A stretch of 64,000 bases of DNA from Conus ventricosus (Eukaryota > Mollusca > Gastropoda > Neogastropoda > Conidae). Position numbers and translations under genes: made by a program. The DNA lies in contig CM031614.1 in NCBI GenBank assembly GCA_018398815.1, positions 54,454,346 through 54,518,345 of the forward strand, given 5' to 3'. The notes beneath the pieces were generated by a model. That model was not told where the DNA came from. It saw only the letters and a program-made list of their open reading frames with translations, and did not search any database. This document shows positions 32,582 to 48,800 of this stretch, one piece after another (positions within the stretch are counted from its first letter, which is position 1; the number at the start of each line of letters is the position of its first letter).

Positions 32582-32616
32582 AAGAACGCACGCATGCACG
32601 CACACACACGCGCGCG

Positions 32617-32690
<74 letters not shown>

Positions 32691-32692
32691 GT
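32582..32692. repeat. (CACG)n/(TG)n microsatellite
   Basis: A short CACG/CGCG stretch, then about 35 TG units. Confidence 0.95.
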
Positions 32693-32779
32693 GCAAGAAA
32701 ATCGTGGTAATTATATTTTATTCTTAGATGGAACAAACAATACTTACGCATGTTTTACATTAAGCCGTCCGCAGAAAAA

Positions 32780-32924
32780 AGTGGAAGAAAAAGATAATAC
32801 AACACAAATAAAAATAATAGGAAAAAGGGGAAAAAGAAAGGGGGGGAAAAAGAGGGGGACGAAGGAAAATAACAAAAAAACTATAAAAAGAAAAAAAAAG
32901 AGAAAAAGAAACAAAGACCAAAAG

Positions 32925-32960
<36 letters not shown>

Positions 32961-33072
32961 AGGGAGAGGGGGAGGAAAAGAGAGATAGAGAAAGAGAAAG
33001 GGGGGGGGGGGGGGGGGGAGGGTTAAAGGTTTGTGCAATTTTCGCAAAAAAAAAATTGGAAAGAAAAAAAAA

Positions 33073-33128
<56 letters not shown>

Positions 33129-33140
33129 TTTTTTTTTTTT
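32780..33140. repeat. Purine-rich tract with poly(A), poly(G) and poly(T) runs
   Basis: A/G-rich sequence, (GA)n at 32929-32956, a G-run at 33001-33018, an A-run at 33079-33124 and a T-run at 33125-33140. It marks the transition to the low-fidelity region. Confidence 0.9.
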
Positions 33141-33885
33141 GCACGTATGCCCTTTCCATAGAATAATATCCACAATGACATACTTTCCCTTTTTTTCATG
33201 AATTGACACACAAACCCCAAGTATGTTCATTTAAAATACAAATATGTTTATACACAATGCACATAACGTCGTGTGCGTGCTTGAGTGTGTTTTTGGGGAA
33301 AGGGGCCGCGCGCTATGTGGTTGGGGTTTTGGGTGTTTGGGTTTTGAGTGCGTCCCTGCGTGCGTGCGTGGGGGTGTGCGTGCGTGGTACGCCCTGCGCC
33401 CCCGTGCTTTTCTGTGTTTCGTGGGGATACGTGTGAGTGGGATATGAGCGCGTTTCGGCGCCTGGGTTTTCCCCCTTTTGTATCTTTTGGGTCCTAGAAA
33501 AAAATAATACTTTCGGGTTTGCCCAAAGAAATAGATACTGCATTTGAATTCTTGGGAAAAGGGTTTGGGGGGGCGGGGTGAAATACACACAAACATGACA
33601 TAGGGGAAAGGGGGGAAATTGAAACCGGGTTTTTCCCTGCGGAACTTTCATAGAAAAATAAACAAGGATTAATGAAAGTGAAAGAAAGAAAGTCCCACCT
33701 GGCAGGTGGGAAAATCAGCAGGTTTCCCATTGGGCCGTTTCCGCCGGCACTCGATTTCAAAAGGACCCCCTTTAGAACCCGGCCACCCTTTCATGTTTTG
33801 GGCCTTCACACCGCCCCATAAAATATTTCTTGGGCTCGTTGTGCAGCCCCCTAAAGGCCCCCTTTAAGAAAGACTGGAGCTTGGG
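33141..33885. other. Non-satellite sequence with excess homopolymer runs
   Basis: From about 33285 the sequence shows unusually many 3-6 base runs (GGGG, CCCC, AAAA, TTTT), the same style seen in the satellite that follows. No gene is recognised. The repeat-like ORFs lack domains. Confidence 0.6.
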
Positions 33886-36800
33886 CAGGTTTTCACTGCA
33901 AAAAGGCAGGGCATTTTTCTTAAAAAAGGGTAGTCACATTGACCTGGGGCAGGTCATCATGAAACTGACATAGTCCCACTATTGTTAAAAGGGGCAGTTC
34001 AAACACTGACCCCCTGGGACACGTCGGGCACTGAACTGGGATAGGTTTTCACAGACACGAGATAGGTCACAATGACAATGGACAGATCATCACTGACATT
34101 AGGCCAGGGGCAACACTGGGCATCAGGACAGGCGTCACGACATTGGGAAGGAAAGGGCATTTATTTACACTGGGACAGGTCATCACTGACATAGGACAGG
34201 GCCTAATTACATTGGGAAAAGGTCATCACTGAAAATTGGGGCAGGTATCATGACAAAGGGACCCGGTCATCACTGACACTGGGACAGGTTTATCATGACA
34301 TAGGGGCAGGTCATCACGACACTGGGACCCGGTCTCACTGGGGCAATGGGAACAGGTCAAACCCGGGCATTGGGGCGGTCATCACTGGGCATTGGGAAAA
34401 GGTCCCTTTCTGACATAGGGGGCAGGGGCATTTACTGACAATGGGACAGGGCATCACTAACATAGGGGCAGGGGGCATCCCCTGACATTGGGAAAGTCAT
34501 CACTGACAAGGGAAAGGGCAGCTTTTAAAACTGGGGCAGGCATCACTGAAATAGGACGGTATAATTGAATTGGGATAGGTTTTTCCTGACATAGGGACAG
34601 GTTTACACCCGACCTTGGGCAGGTCAACACTGCATAGAGACAGATCCCTCACTTTACACTGGGGGGCAGGCATCACAAAAATTGGGGGCAGGTCATCATG
34701 ACTAGGACCCGGGCATCACTGACTTGGGGGCAGGTCATCCCCTGACATTGGGGCAGGGCATCACTGACACTGGGAGGGGCATCACTGACACTGGGAAAAG
34801 GTCATCACTGACCACTGGGGGGAGGTCATCACTGACATTAAGAGAGGGGCATCACTGCATTGGGAATAGGTCTAAAATTTACATTGGGGGTAGGCGTAAT
34901 TTGGGCACGGGACAAGTTTATCATTTTACACTAGGACAGTTTATTATGTTTTGGGACATGGTTTTAAAACGGACACTGGACGGTAAACAATTTACATTTA
35001 GGTATGTTCACTGGGCCTTTGGGCAGGTTTTTCCCTACATGGGCCGTTTTATCCTAAAAAGAAAAGATTTTCACCTACATTGGGAATATCAAACACTGGG
35101 CCTAGGGCTCGGGTCATCATTGGGCATTGGGGGTTTATCATCATTGACCCTTAGGGAAAAATCATCATTGACATAGGGAAAGGTCGTCATTGCATTGGGA
35201 CAGGTCATCATTGGGCATTTTGGGACCCGGCATCATTGACATTGGGAACCCGGGTCATCATTGACATTGGGCAGGTCACCATTGAAAATTGGGGAAAAGT
35301 GCATCATTGGGCCCCTGGGGGGAGGGGCATCACTGACATTGGGGCAGTTTTTCCCTCCCACTGGAAGGATCATTTATTGTCAAAAGGGGGAAAGGTCCCT
35401 TTCTGGGCACTCAGGCCGGTCATCACTGACTTAAAAGGTCCTCCCCTGACACGGAAAAAAAGGGCCTCCCCTGACATACCGAAAGGGCCCTTAAAAATGA
35501 CATTGGGAAAAGGTCATCTCTGACACTGGGGTGGTCAACATGACATTGAAACAGGTTAATATTGGGCCCCCCCGGTAAGGTTTAAACCCTTTACATTTGG
35601 AAAAAATAACACTGGGCACCAAGGGAAGGTCATCACTGACAATTTGGGGCAGGGCATTTAACCCGACCTTGGGACAGGGCATTTTGACCTTGGGGGAAAA
35701 CAAGCCCGGGCACCGGACGGGTTTAAAACTGACACTAGGACAGCTCCCCATTGTTTGGGGCCCGGTTATCACTGACATTTGGACAGATTTATAAACGGGC
35801 AAAGGAAAAAGTCATCATGGGCACTGGGGGAAAAAGCCTTTACTGGGCAATGGAATAGGCAACTGAAATTGGGGAGGTTAGCAATTAAACCCTGGAAGGT
35901 CATCACTGACATTGGGACATGTTTATCAAAACAAAGGGAAAAGGTCATCAGGACATGGCGATTTGGTCAAAAAAATGACATTAGGAAAGGTTTAAACACC
36001 CGGGCACTGGGGGCGGTCATATTTTTACATTTAGCCCGGGGCATCACTGACATTTCGACGGGCATCACTGACATTGCGACGGTCACCACTGACACGGGGG
36101 GAAAGGGTTTCACTGACAAAAGGGAAAGGGTAAACACTGACATTGGGACAGGTCATCACTGACTTTTGGAAAAATATCACTGACATTGAGACGGACATCA
36201 CTGACAATGCGACAGGGAAACCCCTGACCGGGGAAAGGGTTTTTCATGACATTTTTACAGATCATCCCCCTGACAATTTTGGGGCAGGGCATCACTCACA
36301 TAGGGACAGGTCATCACTGACAATGAAAAAGGGGCCCTCAAAGGACAATTGGGAAAAAGGGCATCACTGACAAAGGACAGGTCATGACTGACACGGGGAG
36401 AGTTCACACTGGGATTCGGAAGGTCATCACTGACACGGTTTCAGGCACATGACATCGGGAAGGTCAAAGACATTGGGGGCAGCTAAACACTGACATCCCG
36501 GGGAAAGGGCAACCTGAAAATTTGGAAAAGTTCTCACTGGGCATAGGGAAAAAGGTCACACTGACATAGGGACAGGTCATCACTGACATTGGGGAAAAGG
36601 CCCACTGACATAGGCCAGGTTTATCGGGGACATAGGCAAAGGCATCACTGACATGGTACAGGGCATAAATGACATTGGAAAGGGCAACACTGGGCATTGG
36701 GACAGGGCACACTGACATAGGGGAAAGGGCAAACACTGAGATAGGCCAGGGCAACCCCCGACTTTTGGGGCAAAGGGCCAAACCCCGGGACACGGTACAG

Positions 36801-39800
36801 GGGCCTCCCAGGACATTGGGGCAGGGCAACACCCGACATTGGGGCAGGGCAACAAATGACACAGGCACAGGGCATCCTGACTTTGGCACGGGCATCGGCT
36901 GGGCACTTTGGGACCCGTCAAACCCCCCCGAAATCGGGAAAATTCATCACTGACATTGGGGGAAAAGGTCAACACTGACAATTTGGGGCAGGGCACACTG
37001 AAATGGGACAGTATCCAAAAACAATGGACAGATCCACGCACTGGGAAGGTCAAAACCCGACATAGGCACGGTTTAAAGAAGACAATTTGGGGCAGGTCAT
37101 TTAAATATTAGGACAGGTACGCTGACACTGGGGGCAGGTCCCTCACCGAAAATTAGGCCCGGTTATCCCCCGACACTGGTACAAATCATCCCCTGACACA
37201 GGACAGGTCATCACTGAACAGGGAAGGTCACACTGCCACAGGGACCGGTCACGGGTGAAATAAGAACAGGGCATCATGACAATTTGGGGGCAGGTCATCA
37301 CTGACATTGGGGCCGGGCATCACTGGCATTGGGAAAGGGGTCATCAAACCCCTTGGGGAAAAGGGCATCAATAGGTCATCACTGACATTTGGAAAAAGGG
37401 CATCATGCATTGGGGCAGGTCATCACTGACATTGGGGGCATGTCTCCCCGAAAAGGAACAGGTCACCACTGACATTAGGGCAGGGGCATCACTGACATTG
37501 GGAAAAGATCCTCCTGACATTGGGACAGAAATTTTCACTGCATTAGGACTGGTCATCACTGACAAAATGACAGATCCCCACGACTTTGGGAAAAGGGCAT
37601 CAAATGACACTGGCACAGGGGCTCAAATTTACCAAAATTTGGACAGGGCATCACTGACACAGGGGCAAAATCATTTCCCGACGTTAAAGGAAAAGGTCAT
37701 CTTGGGGACCGTACAGGTTTATCACTGAATTTTGGGAAAGGTTTAAACACTGACACAGGGACAGGGCCACTGAAATGGGGAAGGCATCACTGCCCTGGTT
37801 AAGGGCACACTGACCCCGGGGGAGGTCCCACTGGCTAGGGGGGTCATCAAGGGTATTTTGGGAAAAAGGGCCCTCACTGACATTGAGACAGGTTTTCCCC
37901 TGACATTGGGGTGGGGATCATTGACACTAGGACAGGTCATTTACTGACTTTTTACAAGTCATTTATTGGGCATTGGGGCAGGTCTCATGACAATGCGACA
38001 GGTCATCACCCGCCCTTTGGGAAATTCCCTCACTGGGCATTGGGCCCGGGGCATCACCGACCTTAGGACAGGGCATCACCGACAAAGGGACCGGCATCAC
38101 TGACATTTGGGGCAAAGTCATCACCCGGCAATGGGGCAGGTGATCACTGACCCTTTCGGGAAAGGGCGTCCCCTGACATTGCGGGCGGGTCATCATGAAA
38201 GGGAAAAGGGTTTTTTTCTGACAAGGGGGGCAGGGCATCCCCGACATTGGACGGTCCTTTACTGACATTGGGGCAGGGTCTTTACGACTTTAGAAGGGCA
38301 TCCCCTGGGCATTGCGACAAGGGGCAAACACTGACATTGCGACAGGTCATCACCCGCCTTGCGACAGGTCATTTAGACAAAGGGGGGAAAGGGTTTTCAC
38401 TGCATTGGGGCAGGTCTTTGCTGACATTGGGCAGATCATCACTGAATTGGGACAGTCCCTTACTGACCGGGGGAGAAACACACCGACCTTAAAGGGCAGT
38501 ACTCCCTGAATAGGGACAGGAATTTACTGACATAGCACCCCGGTATCCCGACAATGAAACAGGTCTTTAAAGGACAATGGGGCAGGTAATGACGGGCACC
38601 CGGGGGCACTGGGATTTGGTAGGGCATCACTGAAAACTAGTTTCAGGTCCAACCGACATTGGGGGAAATTTTCATGACACTGGACAGGTTCATACTGACA
38701 GAGGGGGCAGGGCAAAAAGCGGGGTCAAACAGTGACATAGGCACAGGTCTCCCCTGACATTGGGGCAGGTCATCAATGACCTGAACAGGTCATCACGGGC
38801 ATTGGGACGGTTTATCACGACATTGGGGGCAGGGCACCCCTTGGGAAGGGACAGGTCATCACTGACATTGGGGGCAGGTTTATCACTGACACTGGACAGG
38901 GGCATCTTGACATTGGGATAGGGGCATCAAATGAACTTTGGGGCAGGTCATCACTGACACAGGCATCACTGGGCAATTTTGGGAAAGTCATCGCTGACCT
39001 GGTACATGTCATCCCCCCCCCCAAATTTATTTTGGGGGGCAGGTCAACACGACAAATTTGGGGCAGGTCCCTACTGATTGGGGCAGATCACGAAATTTGA
39101 ACAATTTTAACTGACACTGGGAAACAGGTCATCACAAAAAGGCACAGGTCATGAATGACATTGGGACAGGGCATCATAACATTAGGGCTGGTCCCTAACT
39201 GACACTGGTACGGTTTAACACTGACATTAGGGCCCGGTTATCCCACACTGGGACAGGTCATCACTTAAAACCCCGGGACAGGTCATTTACTGCCACAGGG
39301 GCCGGTCATCGCTGACAAATTTGGACAGGTCATCAATGGGCCCTGGGACAGGTCAAACACTGACATTTGGGGGCAGGTCCTCACGAAATTGGGGCAGGTC
39401 ATACTGCCCTTGGGGAAAGGGCCTCACTAAAGGGCATCACGACCTGGGGGCAGGCATCCAAATGGGCAATTGGGAAAGGTCATCATGATTATTAGGGAAA
39501 AGGGCACCAAATGACATTGGACATGTCAACACCGAAAAAGGAACAGGTCACCACTGACATTAGGGGAAAGGGGCACACTGACATTTGGGGCCCGATCATC
39601 ACTGACACAGGGACAGGTTTTTTCACCCGACATTTGGACCAGGGCATTTACTGACCCTTGCGGGCAGTCTTTAAAAACTTTTGGGGCAGGTCCTCAACTG
39701 ACCTGGCCCCGGGCCTTTCCCTTTACCCTTTGGACAGGTCAACTGGGCACAGGGGCAGCCCCTCAGGAATTTTAGGACAGGTCAACACTGGACCTGGAAA

Positions 39801-42800
39801 AAGGTCCTCACTGCATTGGGGGCAGGTCAACATTGGGCCCAGGGGGCAGGTCATCAATTGGGCATGGTGACAGGGCATAATTTACATGATACAGGTCACC
39901 ATTGAACCCCGGGGGCAAAGGGGCCCTGACATAGGGGCCGGTTCCCCCACTGACCCTTGGGACAGGTCATTATTGACATTGGGGCCCGGTTATCCCTTTA
40001 CTTGGGGGTTGGTCATCATTTACACTAGGGGCAGGTCTCAAGACTTAGGACAGGTCATCTTGACATTGGGACAGGTCATACTGACAATGCGACGGTCATC
40101 ACTGACATTGGGACGGTCATCCCCTGACATTGGGGCAGGTCTCACTTTCATTTTGGACAGGTCATCACCCACAAAGGGACAGGCATCCCTGACATTGGGG
40201 CATGTCATCACAGACAAAGGGAAAAAGGGGGAAACATGAAAATTGCGACGGTTTATCACTGACATTGCACAGGTCATCACTGACACGGGGGGGAAGGTTA
40301 TCACTGACAAATTGGGGGCAGGGATCGCTGACTTTTGGGGCAATTCACACTGACATTGGGACAGATCTTTTCTGATACTGGGGAGGGTCATCACGACATT
40401 GGGACAGGAAAAACATGAAAGGGGGGAAAGGGTTTTCCTGACAAAGGAAAAGGTCCCCCACTGACAATTTGGGGCAGGCATAAAAAGACAATCGACAGGT
40501 CAATTTCTGACATTGGGACAGGTCATCCCTGACATTGGGGCAAAGGGCTCATGAAAATTAGGGCAGGGCCCCCTTCACCGACAATGGGACAGGTCAGCAA
40601 GACATAGGGGCAGGTCATCACTTTACCTTTTCGAACCCGGTCATCCAGACAAAAGGGCAGGTCCCTCCCCACCAAAGGGACAAGTCATCACTGACATTAG
40701 GGAAAGGTCATCATGACATTTTTGCAGGGCATTTTCCCAAATGGGAAAAGGGCATGACTCACTTAGGACGGGCATAAACCCACAATGGGACAGGTCATCA
40801 CGTACATTGGGGAAAAGGGCATCACTTTACATTAGGGCCGGTCATAACTGCATTGGGGCCCTTCCATCCCTTGACATTGGGGCAGGTCAGCACTGACCAA
40901 AAACAGGTCATCATTGGGCATTGGGACAGGTCACCACTGGAAAACGGTACAGGTCAAACCCCTCCATGGGACAGGTTTATCACTGCATTGCGACAGGTCC
41001 GGGCACGACATTGCAAGGGTCCACTGACCAAAGGGGGGGGTTTTCACTGACAAAGGGGGAAAAGGGCATCACTGCATTGGGGGCCCCGGGATCACTGACA
41101 TTGGGGCAGAAACATCCTGGGCATGGGGGCAGGTTTAAACACGACATTGCGACAGGTCCACTGACATTGCGACAGGGGCAACACTGAAATTGGGGACAGG
41201 GCCCTCACTGCACGGGGGGAAGGTTATCCCCTGCATTGGGGCAGGGCATCGCTGACATTTGGGGGGATCATCCCTGACATTGGGAAGATCATTAAATGAC
41301 AATGGGAAGGGGTCCTCCTGACCTTAGGACCCGTAAAATCACTGGGCATAGGGACAAAGGGCTCACTGACAAAAAAACGACAGGTCCAAACATGACAATG
41401 AAACGGGCATCACTGACAAAGGGACAGGTAATGGGCTGGGCACGGGGTCCTGGCATTGGAAAAGGGCAAACACTGACACTAGTACAGGTTTATCACTGAC
41501 ATTGGGAAAGTTCATCACTGACACTGTGAAAAGGTTCAAACTGCAAAGGGGCAGGGGCATAAGCCCGAGGTTTTCATTTACATAGGCACAGGTCATCACG
41601 ACCTTGGGGCGGTCACACGGGCCTGGTACAGGGGCATCACGACATTGGGACAGGTCATCACAGGCTTTGGGGGCAGGGCATCACTGACATTGGCACAGGT
41701 TCACCCGACTTGGGGCAGGTCATCACTGACACTTTGGGAAAAGGTTTTATCAAATTTACATTGGGGTAGGTCTCAGACATTTGGGGCAGGTCCCTCACTG
41801 ACCAGGTCATCCCCTGACAATTTTTCAAAGTCATCCTGACACTGGGAATTCCCTCACTGGGTATCGGGGGGCAGGTTTATCACTGACATTGGGACAGGTC
41901 ATCAATGACATTGGGGGGCAGAACACTGAAAAATTTGGGGAAAAGATAAAAATGAACCCCGGGACCCGGTCATCCCAGACCCTAGGCACAGGGCTGAATG
42001 ACATTGGGACAGGTCAACACTAACAATTTGGACCCGGTCAAACTTTTACATGGTACAGGTATTTACTGCATTAGGTAGGTTATCACCCACAAATGGGAAA
42101 GGTTCCCCTCACTAACACGGGACAAAGGGTTTACAGCCACAGGGACGGTCATCGGCCCCCGGGCATTGGGCAGGGCATCACTGACATGGGACAGGTCATC
42201 ACTGACAATTGGGGCATCATCACTGACATTGGGACAGGGCATTTTGAACCTTTGGGAAAAAAGGGCATCACTAGGGCATCACTGACATTGGGGGCAGGGC
42301 ATCACTGAAAAATTTTTTTTGGGGAAAGGTTCACACTGATTTTTAGGGGGCAGGGCACCAGACATTGGAAAAAGTTTATCACCGACAATGGAAAGGTCAC
42401 CACTGGGCTTTGGACAGGTCATCACTGACATTGGGACAGTCATCACTGACAAGGGCCCGGTTATTTAAAAGCCTTTTTGGCCGGTTTATCATGACATTGC
42501 GGGAAAATCCAAGACTTTGGGGACAGGTCATTTACTGACACTGGAGGGCCCCAACATTGACATTAGGACAGGTCCAAACACTGAACCGGGAAGTTATCAC
42601 TGACAAATTTTTACAGGTCCCCTCACTGCAAGGTACAGGTCTCAATGACTTGGGACAGGTCATTTATTGACACAGGGCAGGGCCCCACTGGGAAAAAGGG
42701 GGACAGGTTTTAATTGACACTGAACAGGTCACCATTGACACAGGGAAGGGGCCCTCAGTGGGCAAGGGACAGGTCATCCCCCGGGCATTGGGACAGGCAT

Positions 42801-45800
42801 TATTTTACATTGGGGAAGTTATCACTGCATTGGGGTTGGTTTATCATTGACACAAAGGGCGGGCATCACTGACTTTTGGACAGGTCAACATTTACAAATT
42901 TGGGGGCCCGGTTTTTCACTGACAATGCGACCGGTCTCCCCGACATTGGGGCAGGTAAACACGAAAATTGGGGGAGGTCACACTGACCTTTTGGACCCGG
43001 GGCATCACCGACAATGGGAAAAGGGCATCACGCTTGGGCTGTCATTTTCCCCGGGGAATGGGAAAGGTCTTTACCCGACATTGCGCCCGGTCTCACTGAC
43101 ATTTCGACCGGTCATCACGACACGGGGGGAAAGGGTTTTCCCCGGGCAATTTGGGGCAGGGCATCGCGAATTGGGACTTTTTTCACTGACATTGGGGCAG
43201 ATCAAGGGCTGATACTGGGAGAGATCCCTCACTGACATTGGGAAAAGGAAAATCACGGGAAAGGGGGGAAAGGTTTTTCACTGACAATGGGACAGGGCCC
43301 CCCCCTGACATTGGGACAGGGGCCCTAACTGGGCAATGGGGACCCGGTCATTTCTGAAAAGGGCAGGCAACACTGCCTTTGGGGCAGGGTTTTCACTGAC
43401 TTGGAAAAGGGCATCACCGACAAAGGGACAGGTCAGCAAATGAAAAAGGGACAGGGCATCCTGCATTTCGGGCAGGGCATCACTGACAATAGGGCAGGGC
43501 AACCCGACAATGGGACAAGTCCCTCACTGGGCTTAGGACAGGTCCCTCCTGACATTTCGACAGGTCCTTTTCCGACAATGGGAAAGGTCATGACTCACAT
43601 TAGGACGGTCATAACCGACAATGGGACAGGTCATCATAATTTGGGGAAAGGGCTCACTGACATTAGGACCCGGGCATAAAAATGACAAATTTGGGGCCAA
43701 ATTTCCCTCTTTGGGGGGGAAAATTGGGGCAGGTCAACACTGACACTAGGACAGGTCATCTTTTACATTGGGACAGGGGCACCCCCTGGGCCCGGTAAAG
43801 GTCACCACTTTACCCGGGACAGGTCACCTGAAAAATTTGGGAAAAAGGTCTCAAATGCAAAGGGGCAGGGGCATCACTGACATTGGGGCCGGTCATCATG
43901 ACATTGGGGCAGGTCATCACTGACATTGGGCAAAATAAACCCCTGACCTTTGAGACGGCCTTTACCGAAAAATGCGACAGGTTTTCCTGACACGGGGGAA
44001 AAGGGCATCACTGACCCCTTGGGGGCAGATAATCACTGACATTGGGGCAGATCATGACTGACACTGGGGGGAAGGGTCATCAATGACATTGGGAGGACAT
44101 CACTGACTAGGGGGCAGGACACACTCCATAGGGACGGTCATCAGGACAATGAAAAAGGTTTATCCTGACAAAAGGGACGGGGCCCTGATGACACCGGGGG
44201 GGTTTCATCACTTTGGGATTCGGGCAGGTCACCCCTGCCCCTGGTTTCAGGGCATCACTGAAAACGGGGCAGGGCATCACCGCCCTTGGGGGCAGGCCCC
44301 TCACTGACTTTGGGGGCAGGGCAACACTGACATTGGGGGAAAGGTTTATCACTGAATAGGGAAAAGGGCATCACGGGCAAAGGGAAGGTCATTTTCCGAC
44401 ACTGGGACAGGTCAACACTGACATTAGGAGAGGTCATCACGACCCTTGGGAAAGGTCATCACTGCATAGGCCCCAGGTCACAATTTACATAGGCCAAAGG
44501 GATCACGATATTGGGACAGGTATCACTGACACTGGGACAGGTCATCACTGACATTGGGGGCAGGTCATCATGATATTGGGGCAGGTCATCATGACTGGGA
44601 AGGTCATCCCCTGAGTTTGGCACAGGGTTTAATCATGACATTGGGAAAAGGTCATCACTACTTGGGGACAGGTCATCCCTGGGCATTGGGACGGTCACCC
44701 CTGACATTGGGACAGGCATCACTGGGCACAGGCACAGGGGCATCACTGCATTTTGGCACGTCATTTGCTGACACTGGTTCAAATTTATCCTGACTTTGGG
44801 ACTTTTTTCAAACACTGGGCTTGGGACGGGGCAAACCTGACCCTTTGGGGCAGGTCATAAATGGGGGGGGGGGGGGCAATGGGACAGTCAACATGACCCA
44901 AAGGGACAGTTTATCAATGACAAATTGGGCAGGGTTTAACACAGACAAGCCAGGTAAAGAATGCCTTTGGGGGAGGTCATTTACTAACATTAGGACAGGT
45001 CATCGGGGGACCCCTGGGACAGGTCCTCACTGACATTAACAGTTTTTTAAACCCACATGGTACAGGGCACACTGGGCCCAGGGACAGGGATACTGACACA
45101 GGGACAGGGGCCCCCATTGCCACAGGGGGCAGGTCATCGCTGACAAACAGGTCATCACGACATTGGGACAGGGATCACTGCATTTTGGGGCATGTCATCC
45201 TGACATGGGACAGGTCATCCCCTGACATTGGGAAAGGTCATCAATAAAAGGGCCCTTTTGACATTGGGGGCAGGTCATCCCTGACATTTGGGGAAAAATC
45301 TTTAAAGAATTTTGGACAGGTCATTACTGACAATTTGGGGCATGTCACACCCACCCAAAGGAACAGGTCACCCCGACATTTTGGGGGGGTCATCTGACAA
45401 GGGACGAACATCACTTTACATGGGGGCGATTAATCACTGACAAATTTGGACAGGTCATCAAATTTACATTAAGACAGATCATCACTGATTTGGGACAGGT
45501 CACCCTGACACTGGCACCCTCATCATTGGGCATTAGGAAGGTCATCACTGACACAGGGACAGATCATCACGAGTTAGGACAGGTTTACCCCTGCACTGGT
45601 ACAGGTCATCACTGGACTTGGGGCAGGTCATCACTGACAAAAGGGACAGGTATCACTGCCTGGGGAAGGTACCCCTGACACTGGTACAGGTTTATCACTG
45701 ACACAGGGACGGTTCCCTCACTGGGCAAAAAGGGGCAGGGCATCCAAGGATATTGGAAAAGGTCATCATGGGCTTGGGAAGGGGTTTTCACTGACATTGG

Positions 45801-48800
45801 GATTGGGCCAACCCTTGACACAAGAAAGGTCCCCACTGACATTAGGGGCAAGTCATCAAATTTTCATTGGGGACAGGGGCCTTTACTGACCAAAGCGACA
45901 GGGCATCACTTTGGCATTGGGAAAATGTCATTTACTGACATTGGGACAGGGGCATCACTGACATTAGGGGCAGGTTTATCAAACCCAAAAATGGGGGGGT
46001 CATCACTGGGCATTGGGGCATGTCATCACAGACAATGGGACGGTTAACACGACATTGCGACAGGGCCCTCACTGACATTGGACAGGTCATCACTGAAACG
46101 GGGAAAAAGGGTTTTCCCCTGACAAGGGGACAAAGGGCACATTTCATTGGGGCAGGTTTATCACGACAAATTTGGGGGGGATCCCCACTGACATTGAGAC
46201 AGGTCATCCCCTGACATTGCGACAGGTCACCTGAAAATTTCCCACCGGTCATCACTGACACGGGGGAAGGTTAACCCCGGGCATTGGGAAAAGGTCATCG
46301 GGTGACCCTTGGGACGATATCACTGACATTGGGGGCGGGTCATGACTGACACTGGGGGAGTTTATCACTGAATTTTTGGGGCATTTCCTCAAGAATAGGG
46401 GCCCGGAAAATTTACTGACATTTGGGGCAGGGCATCACTGCCCAATTTAAACAGGTCATCACTGACAAGGGGCCCGGTAATGATGACAATAAACCCGGTC
46501 AAACATGACAATGAAAAAAGGTCCACACTGCCCAAAGAAACAGGTCTTCACTGACCCCTTTGGGGGAGGTAATGCTGACACCGGGGGCGTTCATCACTGG
46601 CATTTTGGGAAAATTTATCACTGACACTGGTACGGTCATCACTGACATTAAGAAAGGGTTTACTGACACTTGACAGGTTATACTGACAGAGGGACAGGGC
46701 ATCACTTACCTAAGCAGAGGTCTCGTGACATTGGCACAGGTCACAACTGACCCTTTGGGGGAGGTCATCACTGAAATGGAAAAGGTTTATCCCTGACATT
46801 GGGACAGGTCCCTCCTGGGCACTGGTACAGGGCATCATTGGACATTAGGATAGGTCATCACTGACATTGGGACGGTTTAACACTGAACAGGGATCACTGA
46901 ATTTGGACACGTCCCTCGCTGCACTGGAAAAGTCAACACCCGATATCGGGAACCCCGGTCTCATGGAAAAATGGGACAGGTCATCACCCGAACCCCTTGG
47001 GACCGGTCATCACTGAAATTTGAACCCGATAATCACTCACCTGGACAGGTCCTCAAGACTAGGCACGGGGTTTATGAATGACATTTGGGGCAGGGCATCA
47101 CTAAAAATTACGACTGGTCATAAAATGACACTGGTACGGCAAACACGACTTAGGTTTAGGTTTAACTGTCACAGGGACAGGTCCCTTCTGCCACAGGGAA
47201 AGGTCATCCGGGCATTAGGAAAACCCCTCAAACCCGACACTGGGACAGGTCAACATGAAAATTGGGGCAGGTCCTCACGACTTTGGGGGCAGGTTTAAAC
47301 GACATTGGGGAAAAAGGGCATCCCCTAGGGCATCACTGGGCATTGGGAAAAGGTCATCACTGACATTCGGAAAGGTCATCAAATGAGTTAGGGGCAGGTC
47401 CCCCCACTGACATTGGGACTGTCATCACCCACAAAAGGAACAGGTTTTCCCCCTGACATTAGGACGGTATCACTGACATTGGAAGATATCACTAACAGGG
47501 GCAGGGTTTTCACTTTCATTTTGGACGTTCATCACTGACATTGGGGGCAGATCATCATAGACTTTTGGGAAAAGGTCATCATTTTACCCCGGCACAGGGC
47601 TCATTGACCCTTAGGACAGGTCAAACACTGACAAAAGGGACAGATCATCCCCTGCAATTTGGGCAGGTCATCCGGCCTGGTAAAGGGTCAACCAAATTTA
47701 CATTGGGACAGGTCATCATTGGGCCCCAGGGACAGGGCATCACTGACATGGGGACAGGTTTATCCAATGACACTGGTACAGGGCCCCATTTCCCCAGGGG
47801 AAAGGTTTATCCTTTACTTGGGCAGGTCTTTACTGACATTGGGACGGTCCCTTATTGAAATTGGGACAGGTTTCATGACAAATTTGGGGTTGGGCATCAT
47901 TTAAAACCCCGGACAGGTCATCCCCCACATTAGGACAGGTCATCATTGACATTTTGGGGCGGTCGTCACTGACAATGCGCCCGGTCATCAAATGAAATGG
48001 GGAAAAAGGTATCAAGACATTGGGGGGCAGGTATCACTGACATTTGGACAGGTCATCACCGACAAAGGGACAGGCATCACAAAATTGGACATGTCATCAC
48101 AGACAATGGGACAAATCATCATGAAAATTGGGGAAGGTCATCACTGACCTTTCGACCCGGTCAAACCCCTGACACGGGGGAAAGGGTTTCACTGACAATT
48201 TGGGGCAGGGCACACTGACATTGGGACAGATCAAGACTGACACTGGGGAGAGGGTCATCACTGCTTTTGGGGCAGGGCATGACTGACACGGGGGAAAGTT
48301 ATCCCGACAATTTGGGAAAAGGTCCCTCAAGACATGGGGGTGGTCACACGCAACGCGACGGTCTTTCTGACATTGGGACATTCATCACTGACCTTTTGGG
48401 GGAGGTCCTCACTGACATTAGGACAGGTCATCACCCACAATGGGACAGGTCAAAATTTGACAAGGGACGGGGCCATGACATTGGGGCAGGTCCCTCACTG
48501 ACAATAGGAAAAGGTCATCACCCACAATGGGACAATCCTCACTGAATTTGGGCAGGGCATCACTGACATTTCGACGGTCATTACCGACAATTTGGGAAAA
48601 AGGGCATGACTACATTAGGACAGGTCATAACCGACAATGGGACAGGTCATCACGGAAATTGGGACAGGTCATCACTGACAAAGGGGCCGGTCATAACCCG
48701 CATTGGGCCCCTTTCTCATTGACAAGGACAGGTTTAAACCCCCGAACCCAGGACAGGTCCATCATTTTAAAATTGGGACAAAGGGCCCCCCGGGGCACTG